Below, in pieces: positions 34,412 through 45,534 of a DNA stretch of 64,000 nt. This stretch comes from Dendrolimus kikuchii (lineage: Eukaryota > Arthropoda > Insecta > Lepidoptera > Lasiocampidae). The stretch covers positions 3,423,501-3,487,500 of the forward strand of contig JAHHIN020000030.1 in the NCBI GenBank assembly GCA_019925095.2, given 5' to 3'. Position numbers and translations under genes: made by a program. The notes beneath the pieces are model-generated. The model had not been told where the DNA came from, did not search any database, and was given only the letters and a program-made list of their open reading frames with translations. The first letter of the stretch is position 1. Each line of letters begins with the position of its first letter.

Positions 34412-35587
34412 GTGAAACGTGAGATACAGAACGTTAACGATTACTTAAACCAACAAGAGATAATCTCTAACTACCATGAAGGAAAAACTAATCACCGAGG
34501 TATCAATAAAACTTATCTATCACTATTACAACGTTATTTCTGGCCGAAACTTAAAGAAAGCATAACGAATTACATTAACAATTGTGCTATTTGCGGCCGT
34601 GCGAAATACGATCGGGATCCTATCCGCCCCGAATTTCGAATCGTCCCTCCACCTTCAAAACCAATGGAACATATACATGCGGATGTTCTCACTATAGAAC
34701 AGGGAAAGTACTTTACAATAATTGACTCATTTTCTAAATACGCGCAGGCATATCACTTAACAGATTGCACAGCTCCGAATATTGTGAAATGCCTTATGAC
34801 ATATGCAACCCATCACGGCTTTCCATTATCAATCACTACTGTTAATGGCACAGAATTCAATAACCAGGTAGTTAACGAATTTTTGAAATTACATAATATT
34901 CATAACCATAATATAGCTCCTCATACACCCAATGAAAATGGTAGCATCGAAAGATTTCACAGTACACTCTTAGAACATCTACGATTATTAAAAATTAAAT
35001 CGCCCAATTAAATTATACAAAATTTAGTCCCTTACGCATTAATCGCTTATAATCATTCTATACATAGTCTTACTAAATGCAGACCCTTTGACTTAATTAC
35101 CGGACACTTTGACCCACGGAATCCTACAGACTTCAATTTGTCAGAAAGACTACTACAACTATATCTTGAGGAACACAAACGCAAAATGCAAATCGTTTAC
35201 CATATTATCCATGAAGAATCACTTTCGTCTCGTGACGCTATAATGACTAAACATAATCTAGATAGGGAACCGGAAATCAATTATGAACAAAATCAAGAAG
35301 TCTTCGTAAAGAATCCATTGGCAAGTAGAAAAAAATTAGCAGCTCGTTACACAAAAGATAACGTAATTCAAAACCTGCCCATTCACATATACACCTCCCG
35401 AAAACGAGGCTTAGTAGCCAAAAACAGATTAAAAATAAATAAGAAAATTAAAGACAATACATTGTTACAGGCTAATATTTCTCCTAATAACGAGTTTGGG
35501 CCAAGCTCACCACAACCAGGAACCAGCTCAGAAAATCCGACTTGTCAACCTAGACGACGGAACCGATATTTTACCTTTCAAGCTTAG
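34412..35587 (+). pseudogene. Errantivirus-like integrase, catalytic Asp replaced
   Basis: Two frames (34412-35011 and 35138-35587) are joined by a stretch with stop codons. The zinc finger has HEGKTNHRG and CAICGRAK. The core has ADVLTIEQGKYFTIIDSFSK (first Asp). The second motif reads TVNGTEF, so the codon at 34841-34843 is GTT (Val) where a catalytic GAT/GAC is expected. The third motif, NENGSIERFH, keeps its Glu. A TAA at about 35009 ends the first frame. The C-terminal part carries the basic tail of pol and overlaps the start of the env frame, as in intact errantiviruses. Confidence 0.8.
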
Positions 35588-37126
35588 CTCTACAAAAATT
35601 ACCTCACACGACCACTCCTTTTTGATTGAAATTGACCTTAACAGTATACAAGACAAAATCGACATTACCATTATACAATTGACTGACATAGCGAATAAAG
35701 TCTCAAACCCCATATTTGCCACTTTCAAACACCAAACTATCGATCTGTTTAGGAAGTTAAATAATTCACTACTGCATCTAGAATCGCTCAAGCCAAAACG
35801 AATAAAACGTGGCCTAATTAACCCCTTAGGCACCTTTATTAAAAGCATAACAGGCAATCTCGATAACGAGGATGCTCTGAAATACAAAAATGCACTTAAA
35901 ATTTTATAGAATAATAATCAAGAATTATCGGGTAACTTTAAAAAGCATATCAGTTTAGTTAAGGACTTTACTTTCCATCAAACTCATATCCTAGATAGGT
36001 TAACAGACAATCAGAATAAACTAAATAAAATTATATCAAGTCTTATAAATTCAACTAATTTTGACAAAATTCAAGTTAATCAATACATTCTATTTGCTCA
36101 AGCTCTCAATATAATATCGGAAAATGTTCAAGAGATTTCTATAGAAATAAGTTGCATAGAAAATTTGATAGCTTTTAGTCGCACAAATTCCATGCACCAT
36201 TCATTATTAACTATTAATGATCTGAGTAAAATGATTAATTAAATTAAAGAATTTTATGGACTAGGCTCCGTTTTAGATATAGAATCAAACTTCCCATCAT
36301 GTCACCTATAATTTATGACCTTTACAGACTCTGTCCCGTCCCTAATAAAAGATCAGAAACTATTATGCCTCCTTTTCCCTATTTGGCAATCAATTCCAAG
36401 GAATTTGTGTACATGGAGGCAGAATGCCCGAAGGCAGAAACCTGGTATGTCTGCAAACAGCAAACTATTCATCAAAAACACACCCAACGTGACTGCCTTA
36501 CCAACCTAATTATAGAACAGAAACTAACATCATCATGTCATCCAACATCTATAAACTTGGCAAAAGAAGCTCTACTGGAATTGGATAGCCAACATTACAT
36601 CATATCATTACCAAGAAAAACTAAAGTACAAACCTCCTGCAAACAAGAAGAACATCGCATATTGGAAGGAAGCTTCTTGGCAACAATTCCAAGGAAGTGC
36701 AGCATTCATACATCGGAATTCACTATCATCAACACTGACGACAAAATTCGAGGACAAGCTGTCGAAATAATGACGTTCCCAAGAGAAATATCGCAATCAA
36801 TATCAAATGAATCATCGATTCAGTATAACCTGATAACAATTGACTTAAACGTATTGCACAATATTCAACATCAGGTGCCAATGGAAAGTCCCACGAAATT
36901 GTCGACAAAAGATTTCTCAAGCTTATACCATACAACTATACCTACCTACCTTTTGATATCAAGTGCAGTTGTACTCATTATGTTTCTTTACTTTCATCTA
37001 TATTCAAAGAAGCCTGCAATGGATGCTAACAAAGAAACTCTTTCAGAAGATATTGAATTACCGCATATAAGCAAAATTAAGGAAAATATGCAGGAGCATA
37101 GAGCAACATTCATGTTCTACAAATAG
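35496..37126 (+). pseudogene. Errantivirus-like envelope (F-type) remnant
   Basis: Broken env gene. The first piece (35496-35909) contains a furin-type site (RIKR) followed by a Gly-rich fusion-peptide-like start, the arrangement seen in errantivirus envelope proteins related to baculovirus F. A TAG at about 35907 and a further stop near 36239 interrupt it, and the frame changes at about 36299. The second piece (36299-37126) holds Cys-rich ectodomain and a hydrophobic membrane segment (about 36945-37005) followed by a short charged tail. The order is normal for a class of fusion protein that acts at the cell or virion surface, but this copy cannot encode one. The LTR follows after a GGGAGGGGAGA tract. 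Confidence 0.75.
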
Positions 37127-37146
37127 TTGCTCATCTGGGAGGGGAG

Positions 37147-37354
37147 ATGTTACGTGTTCGTGTGGACGAACCCTTAACTTTCTTCGTTTGGTTCACACGG
37201 CACGACTCATCGATCTTCCAAGAAGATCACATGATGCGAAACATCGCTCAAACCAATAAAAGGTCCTCGCGAGGTACCAGCGTCGTCTTTTGAAGCTCCA
37301 TCGCAGAGAAGCCCAGACGCATTAGATATTAAGTAATAATTAAGTAATTGTAAC
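37147..37354 (+). repeat. Errantivirus-like 3' LTR, truncated
   Basis: A purine tract at about 37137-37146 is followed by TGTTACGTGTTCGTG, marking the LTR start. About 208 bp remain before the 5' LTR of BEL-B begins at 37355. The rest of this LTR is not found on the far side of BEL-B and LINE-B. Confidence 0.55.
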
Positions 37355-37567
37355 TGTTATGAAGTCGGATATTTTTTGGCAAAGGTACACGGGCCAACAA
37401 AGTTGCCATAATGTTTGTGCAGGCGTTCATTATTTGTATTAAGTGAACATCGTTTAAAATGCACCTATCTGTCTGTCTTCACTCCATTACGTGTAACTTT
37501 TAAGGTATAAATCAAGGTTAACCACGTATCCCGAATTTTTAATTTTTCTTCCCTAAGTTCTCTCACA
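37355..37567 (+). repeat. BEL-B 5' LTR
   Basis: Begins TGTTATGAAG and ends about TCTCACA just before TTTGGTCATCCAGAGCCGG, which resembles the start of other BEL primer-binding sites (compare BEL-C). The first 199 bp match 43471-43669. Confidence 0.75.
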
Positions 37568-37590
37568 TTTGGTCATCCAGAGCCGGATTG
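37568..37590 (+). other. BEL-B primer-binding-site-like sequence
   Basis: TTTGGTCATCCAGAGCCGG lies directly inside the 5' LTR. BEL-C has TTTGGTTCCTTCGAACCCGG at the equivalent place, so the outer bases are conserved between families. The tRNA used is not determined. Confidence 0.55.
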
Positions 37591-38213
37591 ATATATTTAA
37601 AATAATTATGTTGAAATTGACTATATAAGGATTAAATCAATTTGGAATTACGTAAAATTGAAGATTGTGTCGGTGGTACGTGGCCAAAGTAATTGAATTA
37701 ATTTAATTGTGTTATTTTCGTTAACCCACGCTCATTAGGTTTGTATTTAGATTATCATAAGGTCAGTACGAGATGTATTTTTTATAAATATATTTTTTAT
37801 ACTAAACCAATCGATTACATTGTCATATTAGTCGAAACTTTGTTTCATATTTTAGACTACTTACATTGTAATTTGAGTAGATTATAGCACAAGTTTATAT
37901 TTGAAATTAGATTAATTTATTTTTTATTTAATTTACTTTGCGCCTTAAGAAATTGTTATATTTCACGTTAATTTGTGTTAGTTTTTTTTGCAATATATAA
38001 TATTATATTTATTGAAAATATTATAAGTCTACAGTTGTAAGGATTAAATTATATTCATATTAAACTAAATAAACCGTTTATAAATATCTATAAATTGTAA
38101 ACTTAATACATTTTGTATTTTCAATATTAGGTACCTACCCTAAAATATTTATATTGTAAAAGTCTCAATTTGCCTTTATATAAATTTCAGGTTGACTCCA
38201 CCCGCTTGCCAGT
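37591..38213 (+). other. BEL-B AT-rich leader with a splice-acceptor-like end
   Basis: No coding frame. It is strongly AT-rich and ends with TATAAATTTCAG at 38190, 24 bases before the gag ATG. That resembles the 3' end of an intron. GT-donor-like sites exist upstream, for example AAGGTATAAAT within the LTR near 37504. Splicing is only a possibility. Confidence 0.35.
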
Positions 38214-41200
38214 ATGTCCGAGGAAAAGGAATTGATAAAAAAGCGTGGAAGCTTCAAGGGCAGACTAACTGTTTTTAGCAATTACCTAGATGGCTTACTA
38301 GATACGTCATTGGAAGGCGATGATGTTAGTGAGTTGCAGCTTCGTTTAAGAAGAATGGAGTCAATGTATGAGCCATACGACGAGGTACAAATGCGTCTCG
38401 AATGTATTGTGGATGATGTACAATCTCAAATGTCTGAGCGATCAGAATTCGAGTCCTTATATTATAAAACATTGTCTAGGGCTAAAAATATGCTAAGCAA
38501 TTATAATAAAGAAATTCAGTCCCAACATAGTGATCGTGCCAGTATACATAAGCCGGTTAAGTTACCCACTATACAGCTGCCAAAATTTAACGGCAATTAT
38601 AATAATTGGCTTGAATTTCGAGACACCTTTACAAGTTTAATACACCATAATGATGAAATCGATGACATCAACAAGTTTCATTATTTACGAGCATCCCTGG
38701 AAGGATCTGCTGCTGTGGTTATCCAGTCCATCGAATTTTCCATGACTAATTACTCTGTCGCATGGAACTTACTTTGTGATCGGTTTGATAATACGAATTT
38801 ATTAATACAAAACCACATATCAGCTTTGTTTAATATTGAGGTTATTTCTAAGGAGTCTTCTGTTGCTTTAAAGGGTCTGATAGATCAATTAAATAAAAAT
38901 TTACGAGCCTTAGAGTCATTAGGTGAGCCAGTCAAGCACTGGGATACATTATTAATTTACATTATAACTCGTAAACTAGATCAGAAAACCTTTCGTGAAT
39001 GGGAGGAGTTTAAGGGCCGCTTAGGCAAAGACAAACCTGTGTTGTTTGAAGCATTTATGCGATTTATACGCAATCGTGCTGATTTAGTCGAGACACTAGA
39101 ACTGTCACGAAATAACTCATCTCATACGCCAACTAAATCAAGTCCAAAATTCAAATCATTGGTTACAACACAAAGCCCTAACGATTCCAGTAATTATATG
39201 AGTCCTAAAGTGTGTCCAAACTGTAAGGGAAATCATAATTTAAATAGTTGTTCGCATTTTTTAGCATTGACTAACGAAGCTCGTCTTAAGTTATTGCCAA
39301 GTTATAAAATCTGTTATAATTGTTTTCGTACAGGTCATTTTGCAAACCAATGTAAAAAACCGGGTTGCAAGTTATGTAAACGTAAGCATAACATATTAAT
39401 ACATATTTCACACGATAAGTTTATTTCTAAACCTTTGAATGAAGGTGCACAAAACAATGTTGCATCGAATGAATCATCTTCGCCGTGTTCACAGTCCAGT
39501 AGCGATACAAACAACATGTCTCTCTCCGCGAGCGTCGCAGCTGTAAGCAGCATTAAGAAAGAAAGCGCCGTGTTATTGTCGACCGCACTGGTCAAAATCC
39601 GCGATCATAATGAACGTGAGCATGTCGTTCGTGCTATATTGGATAGCGGAAGTACATCTTGTTTTATCACGGAGAAATTATGTAAGCAGTTGAACCTAGT
39701 ATATAAACAGGTAGATATTGCGATATGCGGCATAAATAACGTGAGTACTCACGTAGGTAAAACTTGTCATATTAATTTGACGTCATTAAATAATAACTAT
39801 AAGGTTAAAATTCATTGCTTTGTTTTACCATTAATTAGTAGTAATGTGCCATGTCGTAAGTTAGATATATCTACTTTTAATATTCCGTCTAATATTTGTT
39901 TAGCAGATCCTACTTTTTACGAACCATCTGATGTTGATCTGTTGATCGGGGCAGACCTATTCTGGGACTTACTAGGGTCCGAAAGAATTAAGTTAGGTGT
40001 AGGCTTGCCCATATTATGTGAAACCAGATTAGGCTGGATTGTTTCCGGTCCTATTTATTATAATAATAATAACTTTCAATCGAAGAATATTCGGTGTAAT
40101 TTAACGAAAGTTAGTTTAAATTCTGACAATAAATATGAACAGATTCGTTCTGATTTAACACGTTTCTGGAATTTAGAGGAAGTCAATTCTCAGTCTACTC
40201 GTTATATGCCAGAAGAAAGGTTGTGCGAGGAGCATTTTGTTAAAAACACGACACGTTTGAGTGACGGTCGTTTCTGTGTTCGCATCCCAATGAAAGAAAG
40301 TCCATCCGTTTTAGGTGATTCTTTCACTAGGGCTGTACATTGTTTACATTCTCTTGAACGCAGGTTAATTAATAAAGAAGAATTTAGTAAGATGTATCAT
40401 GACTTCATGAAGGAATACGAAGTGTTAAATCACATGTCGGAAAATAAACAACTTAATATAAGCCAAAATGGATATTTTATTCCACATCATGGAATATTGC
40501 GTGAGTCTAGTACAACTACAAAACTTCGCGTAGTGTTTAATGCAAGTTGTCCTTCGTCATCTGGCGTATCCTTTAATGATATTCAGATGGTGGGTCCCAC
40601 TGTCCAGGACGATTTACTGTCTATACTGCTTCGTTTTCGACAGTATAAATATGTCTTGTCAGCTGACGTAGAGAAGATGTATAGACAGATAGTGGTCCAC
40701 CCATCTGATCGGCACTTGCAACAAATCCTTTGGCGTGATAATGCTACTTGCGATCCAATTAAGATATATAATTTGAATACCGTTACTTACGGAACTGCTA
40801 GCGCGCCATTTTTGGCGACGCGTTGTTTAAAGCAAATAGGGCTTGAGACCACAAACAAGAAGATTGCTGACGTCATTAAGCACGACTTTTTTGTCGATGA
40901 CTTGCTGACAGGAGGTCAAGATTTGTCCGAAATTAGGTTCATCCGTTCAGAGGTCACCAAGGCACTTGCCTCAGCTTGCATGCCACTAAGAAAATGGAAA
41001 TCTAACGAGCCTCTAGTGATCTCTGATGATTCACAGTCGTCATTAGACTTAAACATGGGTTCTAATAAGCCCAACAAACTGTTGGGCCTGGACTGGTTTG
41101 CGAATTCGGATGAATTAGGGTTTTTAATGGGTTCGATGCCTATTCATGGGAATACGAAGCGGGATATATTATCTGTAATAGCTCGTATTTTTGATCCTTT

Positions 41201-43442
41201 AGGACTGTTATCTCCTGCTATAGTTAGTATGAAAATTTTATTACAAAAAATGTGGTTAGATAAAATATCTTGGGATGAACCCTTAACCCCGGAGCTCAGC
41301 ACTATTTGGAATTCTGTTATAAGGGCTTTGCCACTTCTAAACGATTTTCGTATCCCTCGAATGGTAGTATGCGATTCATTTAATTTATTTGAAGTGCACA
41401 TATTTACGGACGCCTCTGAGCGCGCATACGGTGCGTGTGCTTATGTGCGTACAATTAATTCTAAAGGCGAGTGCACGGTTCATTTATTAATGGCTAAGAG
41501 TCGAGTGGCCCCCATAAAGCCGACCACGATTCCAAGACTGGAATTGTGCGGCGCTGTCATTGGTGCTCGCATTCATGAGAAGATTTCGAATTCACTTCGA
41601 TTAAATATCAGTCATGTTTATTGCTGGACTGACTCGACCATTGTGTTAGGATGGTTACAAATGTTGCCTGTTAAACTTCAGCCCTTTGTACGAAATCGTG
41701 TTGCTGAAGTTTTAGACAAGGCTGGTAACTGTACATGGCGACATATACCAACTGACGATAACCCAGCAGACCTGATATCGCGTGGCATCGATATTGGCAC
41801 TCTACAGGGCTTAGAATTGTGGTGGAATGGTCCCCGTTTTTTACGACAAGATCAGTCTAGCTGGCCTTCTTCTCTAAAGAGTGTACAATTAGAATCTTTA
41901 CCAGAAATTCGACAGCAAATTTCATTAAATTCAGTTTTAATTGACAATACTCAAAATAATACTTTCATAGATTTTAAGCGTTTTTCTAATTATTTACGAC
42001 TAGTTCGTTGTGTAGCATACGTTTTGCGATTTATTCAATCCTGTAGAAAGCATTCTTTCATTACTAAACATCTATCTAAAGATGAGTTACAGGCCGCATT
42101 AAATGTGTTAATTTATAATAGTCAGAAACAATCATTTTCTGAACATAAATTACTTTTAAGTAAACAGAAGTTGTCGAGTAAAAGTCCTCTTTTAAAATAT
42201 AATGTTTATTTAGATGCAAATAATATAATGCGTGTTGGAGGACGCCTAGACAATTCTAATTTTGATTATAATAAAAAACATCCAATTATTCTACAGTCCG
42301 CTCACGAATTAACTAAATTATTATTTAATTATGAACATTTAAAATTAATGCACGCTGGTCCCCAGTTATTATTGGCTTCGATAAGGGAGACCTATTGGCC
42401 TATAGGCGGGCGTAACTTAGCTAAGGCTACATATCATCGGTGTATACGTTGCCGAAGGATGAAGGGTCAAATTATTACTCCGTTAATGGGAAACCTACCC
42501 CAGCAGCGTCTCCTTCCAGGTGGTTATCCCTTTGAAACCACAGGCGTTGATTATAGCGGTGCTATTACATGCGCCTCTCGTCAAGGTCGTGGATGTAGGC
42601 TAGTAAAGGTGTACATTGCTATATTTATTTGTTTTACTACTAAAGCTGTACATTTAGAGCTTGTAGGTGATTTGACAAGCAATAAGTATTTACTGGCTTT
42701 ATACAGATTTATTTCAAGACGAGGAAAACCCATCCACATATATTCAGACAACGGTACCTCGTTTGTAGGCGCGTACAATGATATTTCTAAGTTTCTTAAG
42801 TCAAATTGCAACTCACTGGCTGAACAGTTAGCCAATGAAGGTATTAATTTTCATTTTATTCCTGCCTACAGCCCACATTTCGGGGGGATCTGGGAAGCGG
42901 GTGTCAAGTCGACAAAGTACCATCTTCAGCGAGCGTTGGGAAATTGTAATCTTACGTTTGAGGAATTAAGTACATTGTTAGTTCAAGTCGAAGCAATTTT
43001 AAATTCCCGTCCACTGACACCACTATCTTCAGATCCTGATGATTGCACACCACTTACACCTGGACATTTCCTCATTGGACGTCCGCTTACATCGTTGCCA
43101 CAGCCAGATTATCAAAACTATTCGATTTCTCATTTAACTCGTTTTCAACGTATTGAACAACTCCGTCAACACTTTTGGACTAGATGGAGCAAAGAGTTTG
43201 TTGCGGAATTGCAACAGAGAGTCAAATGGCGTTCCTGTAAAGATAGTTTGAAGCTGGATTCCTTGGTAGTAGTGAAGGATGAGAACCTACCGCCTCTTAA
43301 GTGGAAATTAGGACGAGTTGTGGCGGTCCACCCAGGATCCGATGGAATTGTTCGTGTGGCTGATATTAAGACTGCAACTGGAGTTATTCGGCGTGCGTTT
43401 AACAGGATATGCCCATTGCCTGTATCTACGGGATCAGTTTGA
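38214..43442 (+). CDS. BEL-B gag-pol polyprotein, 1742 aa
   Basis: Single open frame with every BEL/Pao domain in order. DUF1759 gag core: KLPTIQLPKFNGNYNNW, about aa 118. Zinc knuckles: CPNCKGNHNLNSC, CYNCFRTGHFANQC, CKLCKRKHN, about 332-395. DUF1758 aspartic protease: ILDSGSTSCF, about 478. Reverse transcriptase: about 757-900, with FVDD as the catalytic box near 891. RNase H-like: FTDASERAYGA near 1063, CWTDSTIVLGWL. H2C2 integrase finger: about 1373-1415. Integrase core: GVDYSG about 1444, YSDNGTSF about 1510, GGIWEAG about 1555. DUF5641-type C-terminus: about 1650-1732. All catalytic acidic residues that I can identify are present. The Met at 38214 is the first in frame after the leader. 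In the family this polyprotein packages its RNA into cytoplasmic particles, copies it to DNA and inserts it in the nucleus. Confidence 0.92.
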   Translation: MSEEKELIKKRGSFKGRLTVFSNYLDGLLDTSLEGDDVSELQLRLRRMESMYEPYDEVQMRLECIVDDVQSQMSERSEFESLYYKTLSRAKNMLSNYNKEIQSQHSDRASIHKPVKLPTIQLPKFNGNYNNWLEFRDTFTSLIHHNDEIDDINKFHYLRASLEGSAAVVIQSIEFSMTNYSVAWNLLCDRFDNTNLLIQNHISALFNIEVISKESSVALKGLIDQLNKNLRALESLGEPVKHWDTLLIYIITRKLDQKTFREWEEFKGRLGKDKPVLFEAFMRFIRNRADLVETLELSRNNSSHTPTKSSPKFKSLVTTQSPNDSSNYMSPKVCPNCKGNHNLNSCSHFLALTNEARLKLLPSYKICYNCFRTGHFANQCKKPGCKLCKRKHNILIHISHDKFISKPLNEGAQNNVASNESSSPCSQSSSDTNNMSLSASVAAVSSIKKESAVLLSTALVKIRDHNEREHVVRAILDSGSTSCFITEKLCKQLNLVYKQVDIAICGINNVSTHVGKTCHINLTSLNNNYKVKIHCFVLPLISSNVPCRKLDISTFNIPSNICLADPTFYEPSDVDLLIGADLFWDLLGSERIKLGVGLPILCETRLGWIVSGPIYYNNNNFQSKNIRCNLTKVSLNSDNKYEQIRSDLTRFWNLEEVNSQSTRYMPEERLCEEHFVKNTTRLSDGRFCVRIPMKESPSVLGDSFTRAVHCLHSLERRLINKEEFSKMYHDFMKEYEVLNHMSENKQLNISQNGYFIPHHGILRESSTTTKLRVVFNASCPSSSGVSFNDIQMVGPTVQDDLLSILLRFRQYKYVLSADVEKMYRQIVVHPSDRHLQQILWRDNATCDPIKIYNLNTVTYGTASAPFLATRCLKQIGLETTNKKIADVIKHDFFVDDLLTGGQDLSEIRFIRSEVTKALASACMPLRKWKSNEPLVISDDSQSSLDLNMGSNKPNKLLGLDWFANSDELGFLMGSMPIHGNTKRDILSVIARIFDPLGLLSPAIVSMKILLQKMWLDKISWDEPLTPELSTIWNSVIRALPLLNDFRIPRMVVCDSFNLFEVHIFTDASERAYGACAYVRTINSKGECTVHLLMAKSRVAPIKPTTIPRLELCGAVIGARIHEKISNSLRLNISHVYCWTDSTIVLGWLQMLPVKLQPFVRNRVAEVLDKAGNCTWRHIPTDDNPADLISRGIDIGTLQGLELWWNGPRFLRQDQSSWPSSLKSVQLESLPEIRQQISLNSVLIDNTQNNTFIDFKRFSNYLRLVRCVAYVLRFIQSCRKHSFITKHLSKDELQAALNVLIYNSQKQSFSEHKLLLSKQKLSSKSPLLKYNVYLDANNIMRVGGRLDNSNFDYNKKHPIILQSAHELTKLLFNYEHLKLMHAGPQLLLASIRETYWPIGGRNLAKATYHRCIRCRRMKGQIITPLMGNLPQQRLLPGGYPFETTGVDYSGAITCASRQGRGCRLVKVYIAIFICFTTKAVHLELVGDLTSNKYLLALYRFISRRGKPIHIYSDNGTSFVGAYNDISKFLKSNCNSLAEQLANEGINFHFIPAYSPHFGGIWEAGVKSTKYHLQRALGNCNLTFEELSTLLVQVEAILNSRPLTPLSSDPDDCTPLTPGHFLIGRPLTSLPQPDYQNYSISHLTRFQRIEQLRQHFWTRWSKEFVAELQQRVKWRSCKDSLKLDSLVVVKDENLPPLKWKLGRVVAVHPGSDGIVRVADIKTATGVIRRAFNRICPLPVSTGSV

Positions 43443-43470
43443 AAGCCTAGTCTTTCAAGGTCTGGGGGCA

Positions 43471-43669
43471 TGCTATGAAGCCAGATATTTTTGGCAAAGG
43501 TACACGGGCCAACAAAGTTGCCATAATGTTTGTGCAGGCGTTCATTATTTGTATTAAGTGAACATCGTTTAAAATGCACCTATCTGTCTGTCTTCACTCC
43601 ATTACGTGTAACTTTTAAGGTATAAATCAAGGTTAACCACGTATCTCGATTTTTAATTTTTCTTCCCTA
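43471..43669 (+). repeat. BEL-B 3' LTR, end missing
   Basis: Follows a GGGGGCA purine tract at 43464-43470, starts TGCTATGAAG, and matches 37355-37553 with about 4 substitutions and 2 one-base indels. Homology stops after CTTCCCTA, where LINE-B begins. The final roughly 12 bp seen in the 5' LTR are absent. Confidence 0.8.
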
Positions 43670-43692
43670 GCATTCCAGCCCATTTCCCCGAT

Positions 43693-44259
43693 TTGCGGGC
43701 ATCATTTAGTCAAGGAAATATACATGCCTTATTAATTTCAGAGACTTGGTTGAAACCATCCCTCCCAACTGTATCATATACACTACCAGGCTTTACACTT
43801 ATTCGAAATGATCGTACCTGTGCCACTGGTGGAGGAGTGGCTATTTACCTTAGATCCCACATACCGTTCATTATTGTAAGTATGTCCTCGCAGCCACCGA
43901 ACCCTAATGCGGGTAAACATATTCTAATAGATATCTCTCTGGGGTATACTAAAGTATTGCTTGGCGTATATTATAGCCCGTCCTTGAGAGTCAACTATTT
44001 TTCATCTTTTGAAAAACTAATGGAAACATTCATACCTTTATATAGTCATTCTATTATTATGGGGGATTTTAATACATGTTTGCTCAAACGCGACCATAGA
44101 TGTGCAATTTTTGAAACTTTAATTCAATCCATTAATATGTCAATTCTTCCCCTTAGTGCCACTCACAAGCTACCTAACACGACTGCTTCGCTTTTAGACT
44201 TAATGTTAGTATCCTCCCCTTCTCATGTAATATTCGGCGAACGCTTTCTCCTACCATGA
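43693..44259 (+). pseudogene. LINE-B endonuclease domain
   Basis: N-terminally truncated AP-endonuclease of LINE ORF2, which nicks target DNA. Motifs: ISETWLKP (catalytic Glu, near 43738), GGGVAIYLR, YYSPSL, and IMGDFNTCLL (Asp/Asn, near 44060). The frame closes with TGA exactly where the final His-Asp pair should be. The codons CAT GAC at 44255-44260 lie in the next frame and run into the following ORF, so a single-base indel separates the last catalytic residues. Confidence 0.8.
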
Positions 44260-44260
44260 C

Positions 44261-45532
44261 ATGATCTATTTGTCTTACAATGTGCGTTCTCCGAAACCAA
44301 AATCGAAGTTGATTATGCAGCGTAATTTTGGTGGCATGAACCTGGAAGAATTACGTAAGGATGGGAGCGAGTTGGACTGGTCTGGAGTTGTCAATGCGAC
44401 TACCGTCGACGAGAAGGTGCATGTATTTAATGGGAACATATTGCGCTTGTACAATTCACATACGCCCACACGCCAAATTAAGCTCAAACATCGTCCAGCA
44501 CCTTGGCTCACTGATGAGATTAAATGCCTTATGTCTCAGAAATGTAAGGCTAAGTCTAAATATAAACGTCGTCCAACTGACACTAACAAAGGAGCTTTTA
44601 TACAAGCACGCAATCGCTGCAATAGAGCATGTAGGGATGCACAACGCCGTTATATTCACAAGTCAGTAGATAATAACAACCCTAGAAAAGTTTGGAAGTT
44701 TCTTAAATCACTGGGAGTCGGTAAAACCACGTCTGTTTCAAATTCTAATAACTTAAATATAGATCTTCTGAATCAGCATTTTGCTGCCACATCTGATTTC
44801 AATTTGACAATTAAGTCAAAAACACTTAATTCGATATCTTCTCTTCCCACTCCACAGTGTTCTCTCTTTTGTCTTAATCAATTTTCAGTTTGTGATGTTG
44901 AGAAAGCTATAAAGTCAATTACTTCTAAGGCAGTCGGCAGTGACGGAATAAGTCGAAACATGATACTCCCCATAATTGATATCATCAGTCCTACCATTTC
45001 TCATATAGTCAACAGCTCCATATCAACTGGTATATTTCCCACTATATGGAAAGAAGCCCAGGTTATTCCTTTACCTAAGAAACCTAATCCCTCAACCTTT
45101 TCAGAGTTCCGTCCCATATCTATCCTTCCCTTTCTCTCTAAAGTCTTAGAACGTCTAGTACACGAACAACTTAGCATATTTCTCAACACACAATCCCTTA
45201 TGAATCCTCATCAATCTGGGTTTCGCCCGGGCCATAGTACAACCACTGCACTGATTAAAATCACTGACGATATACGCCAAGGCATGAACCAAGGTTTGGT
45301 GACTATTCTGTCACTGCTAGACTTCAGCAGTGCATTTAATCACGTAGACTTTGATATTCTTACTCAAATTCTCCGCTCTCTCAACATATCTCCATCCGCA
45401 ATTGATTGGTTTCATAGTTACCTGATTGAACGCCGGCAACGAGTTCGTATCGATGATATGTCGTCATCGTGGCAAAATCTCTCTGCCGGCGTTCCTCAGG
45501 GCGGCGTTTTATCTCCTCTTCTATTTTTATAA
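44261..45532 (+). pseudogene. LINE-B linker and first half of reverse transcriptase
   Basis: Continues ORF2 in the +1 frame from the HD pair of the endonuclease. The first 200 residues are linker, followed by RT fingers and palm: SKAVGSDGISRNM, KEAQVIPLPKKPNP, FRPISILPFLSKVLERLV, HQSGFRPGHSTTTAL and LSAGVPQGGVLSPLLF. The frame then ends because of a deletion of about 7 bp near 45525, relative to LINE-A at about 4500. It is otherwise well preserved. Confidence 0.82.
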
Positions 45533-45534
45533 AT

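Larger units (their letters stand above)
37355..43669 (+). mobile_element. BEL-B, apparently intact BEL/Pao retrotransposon
   Basis: 5' LTR, primer-binding-site-like sequence, about 620-bp leader, one uninterrupted gag-pol ORF, purine tract and 3' LTR are all present. The LTRs differ by about 4 substitutions and 2 single-base indels over about 199 bp. Inserted at the end of the errantivirus-like LTR. Its own 3' LTR is cut near its last dozen bases, where LINE-B begins. Confidence 0.88.
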
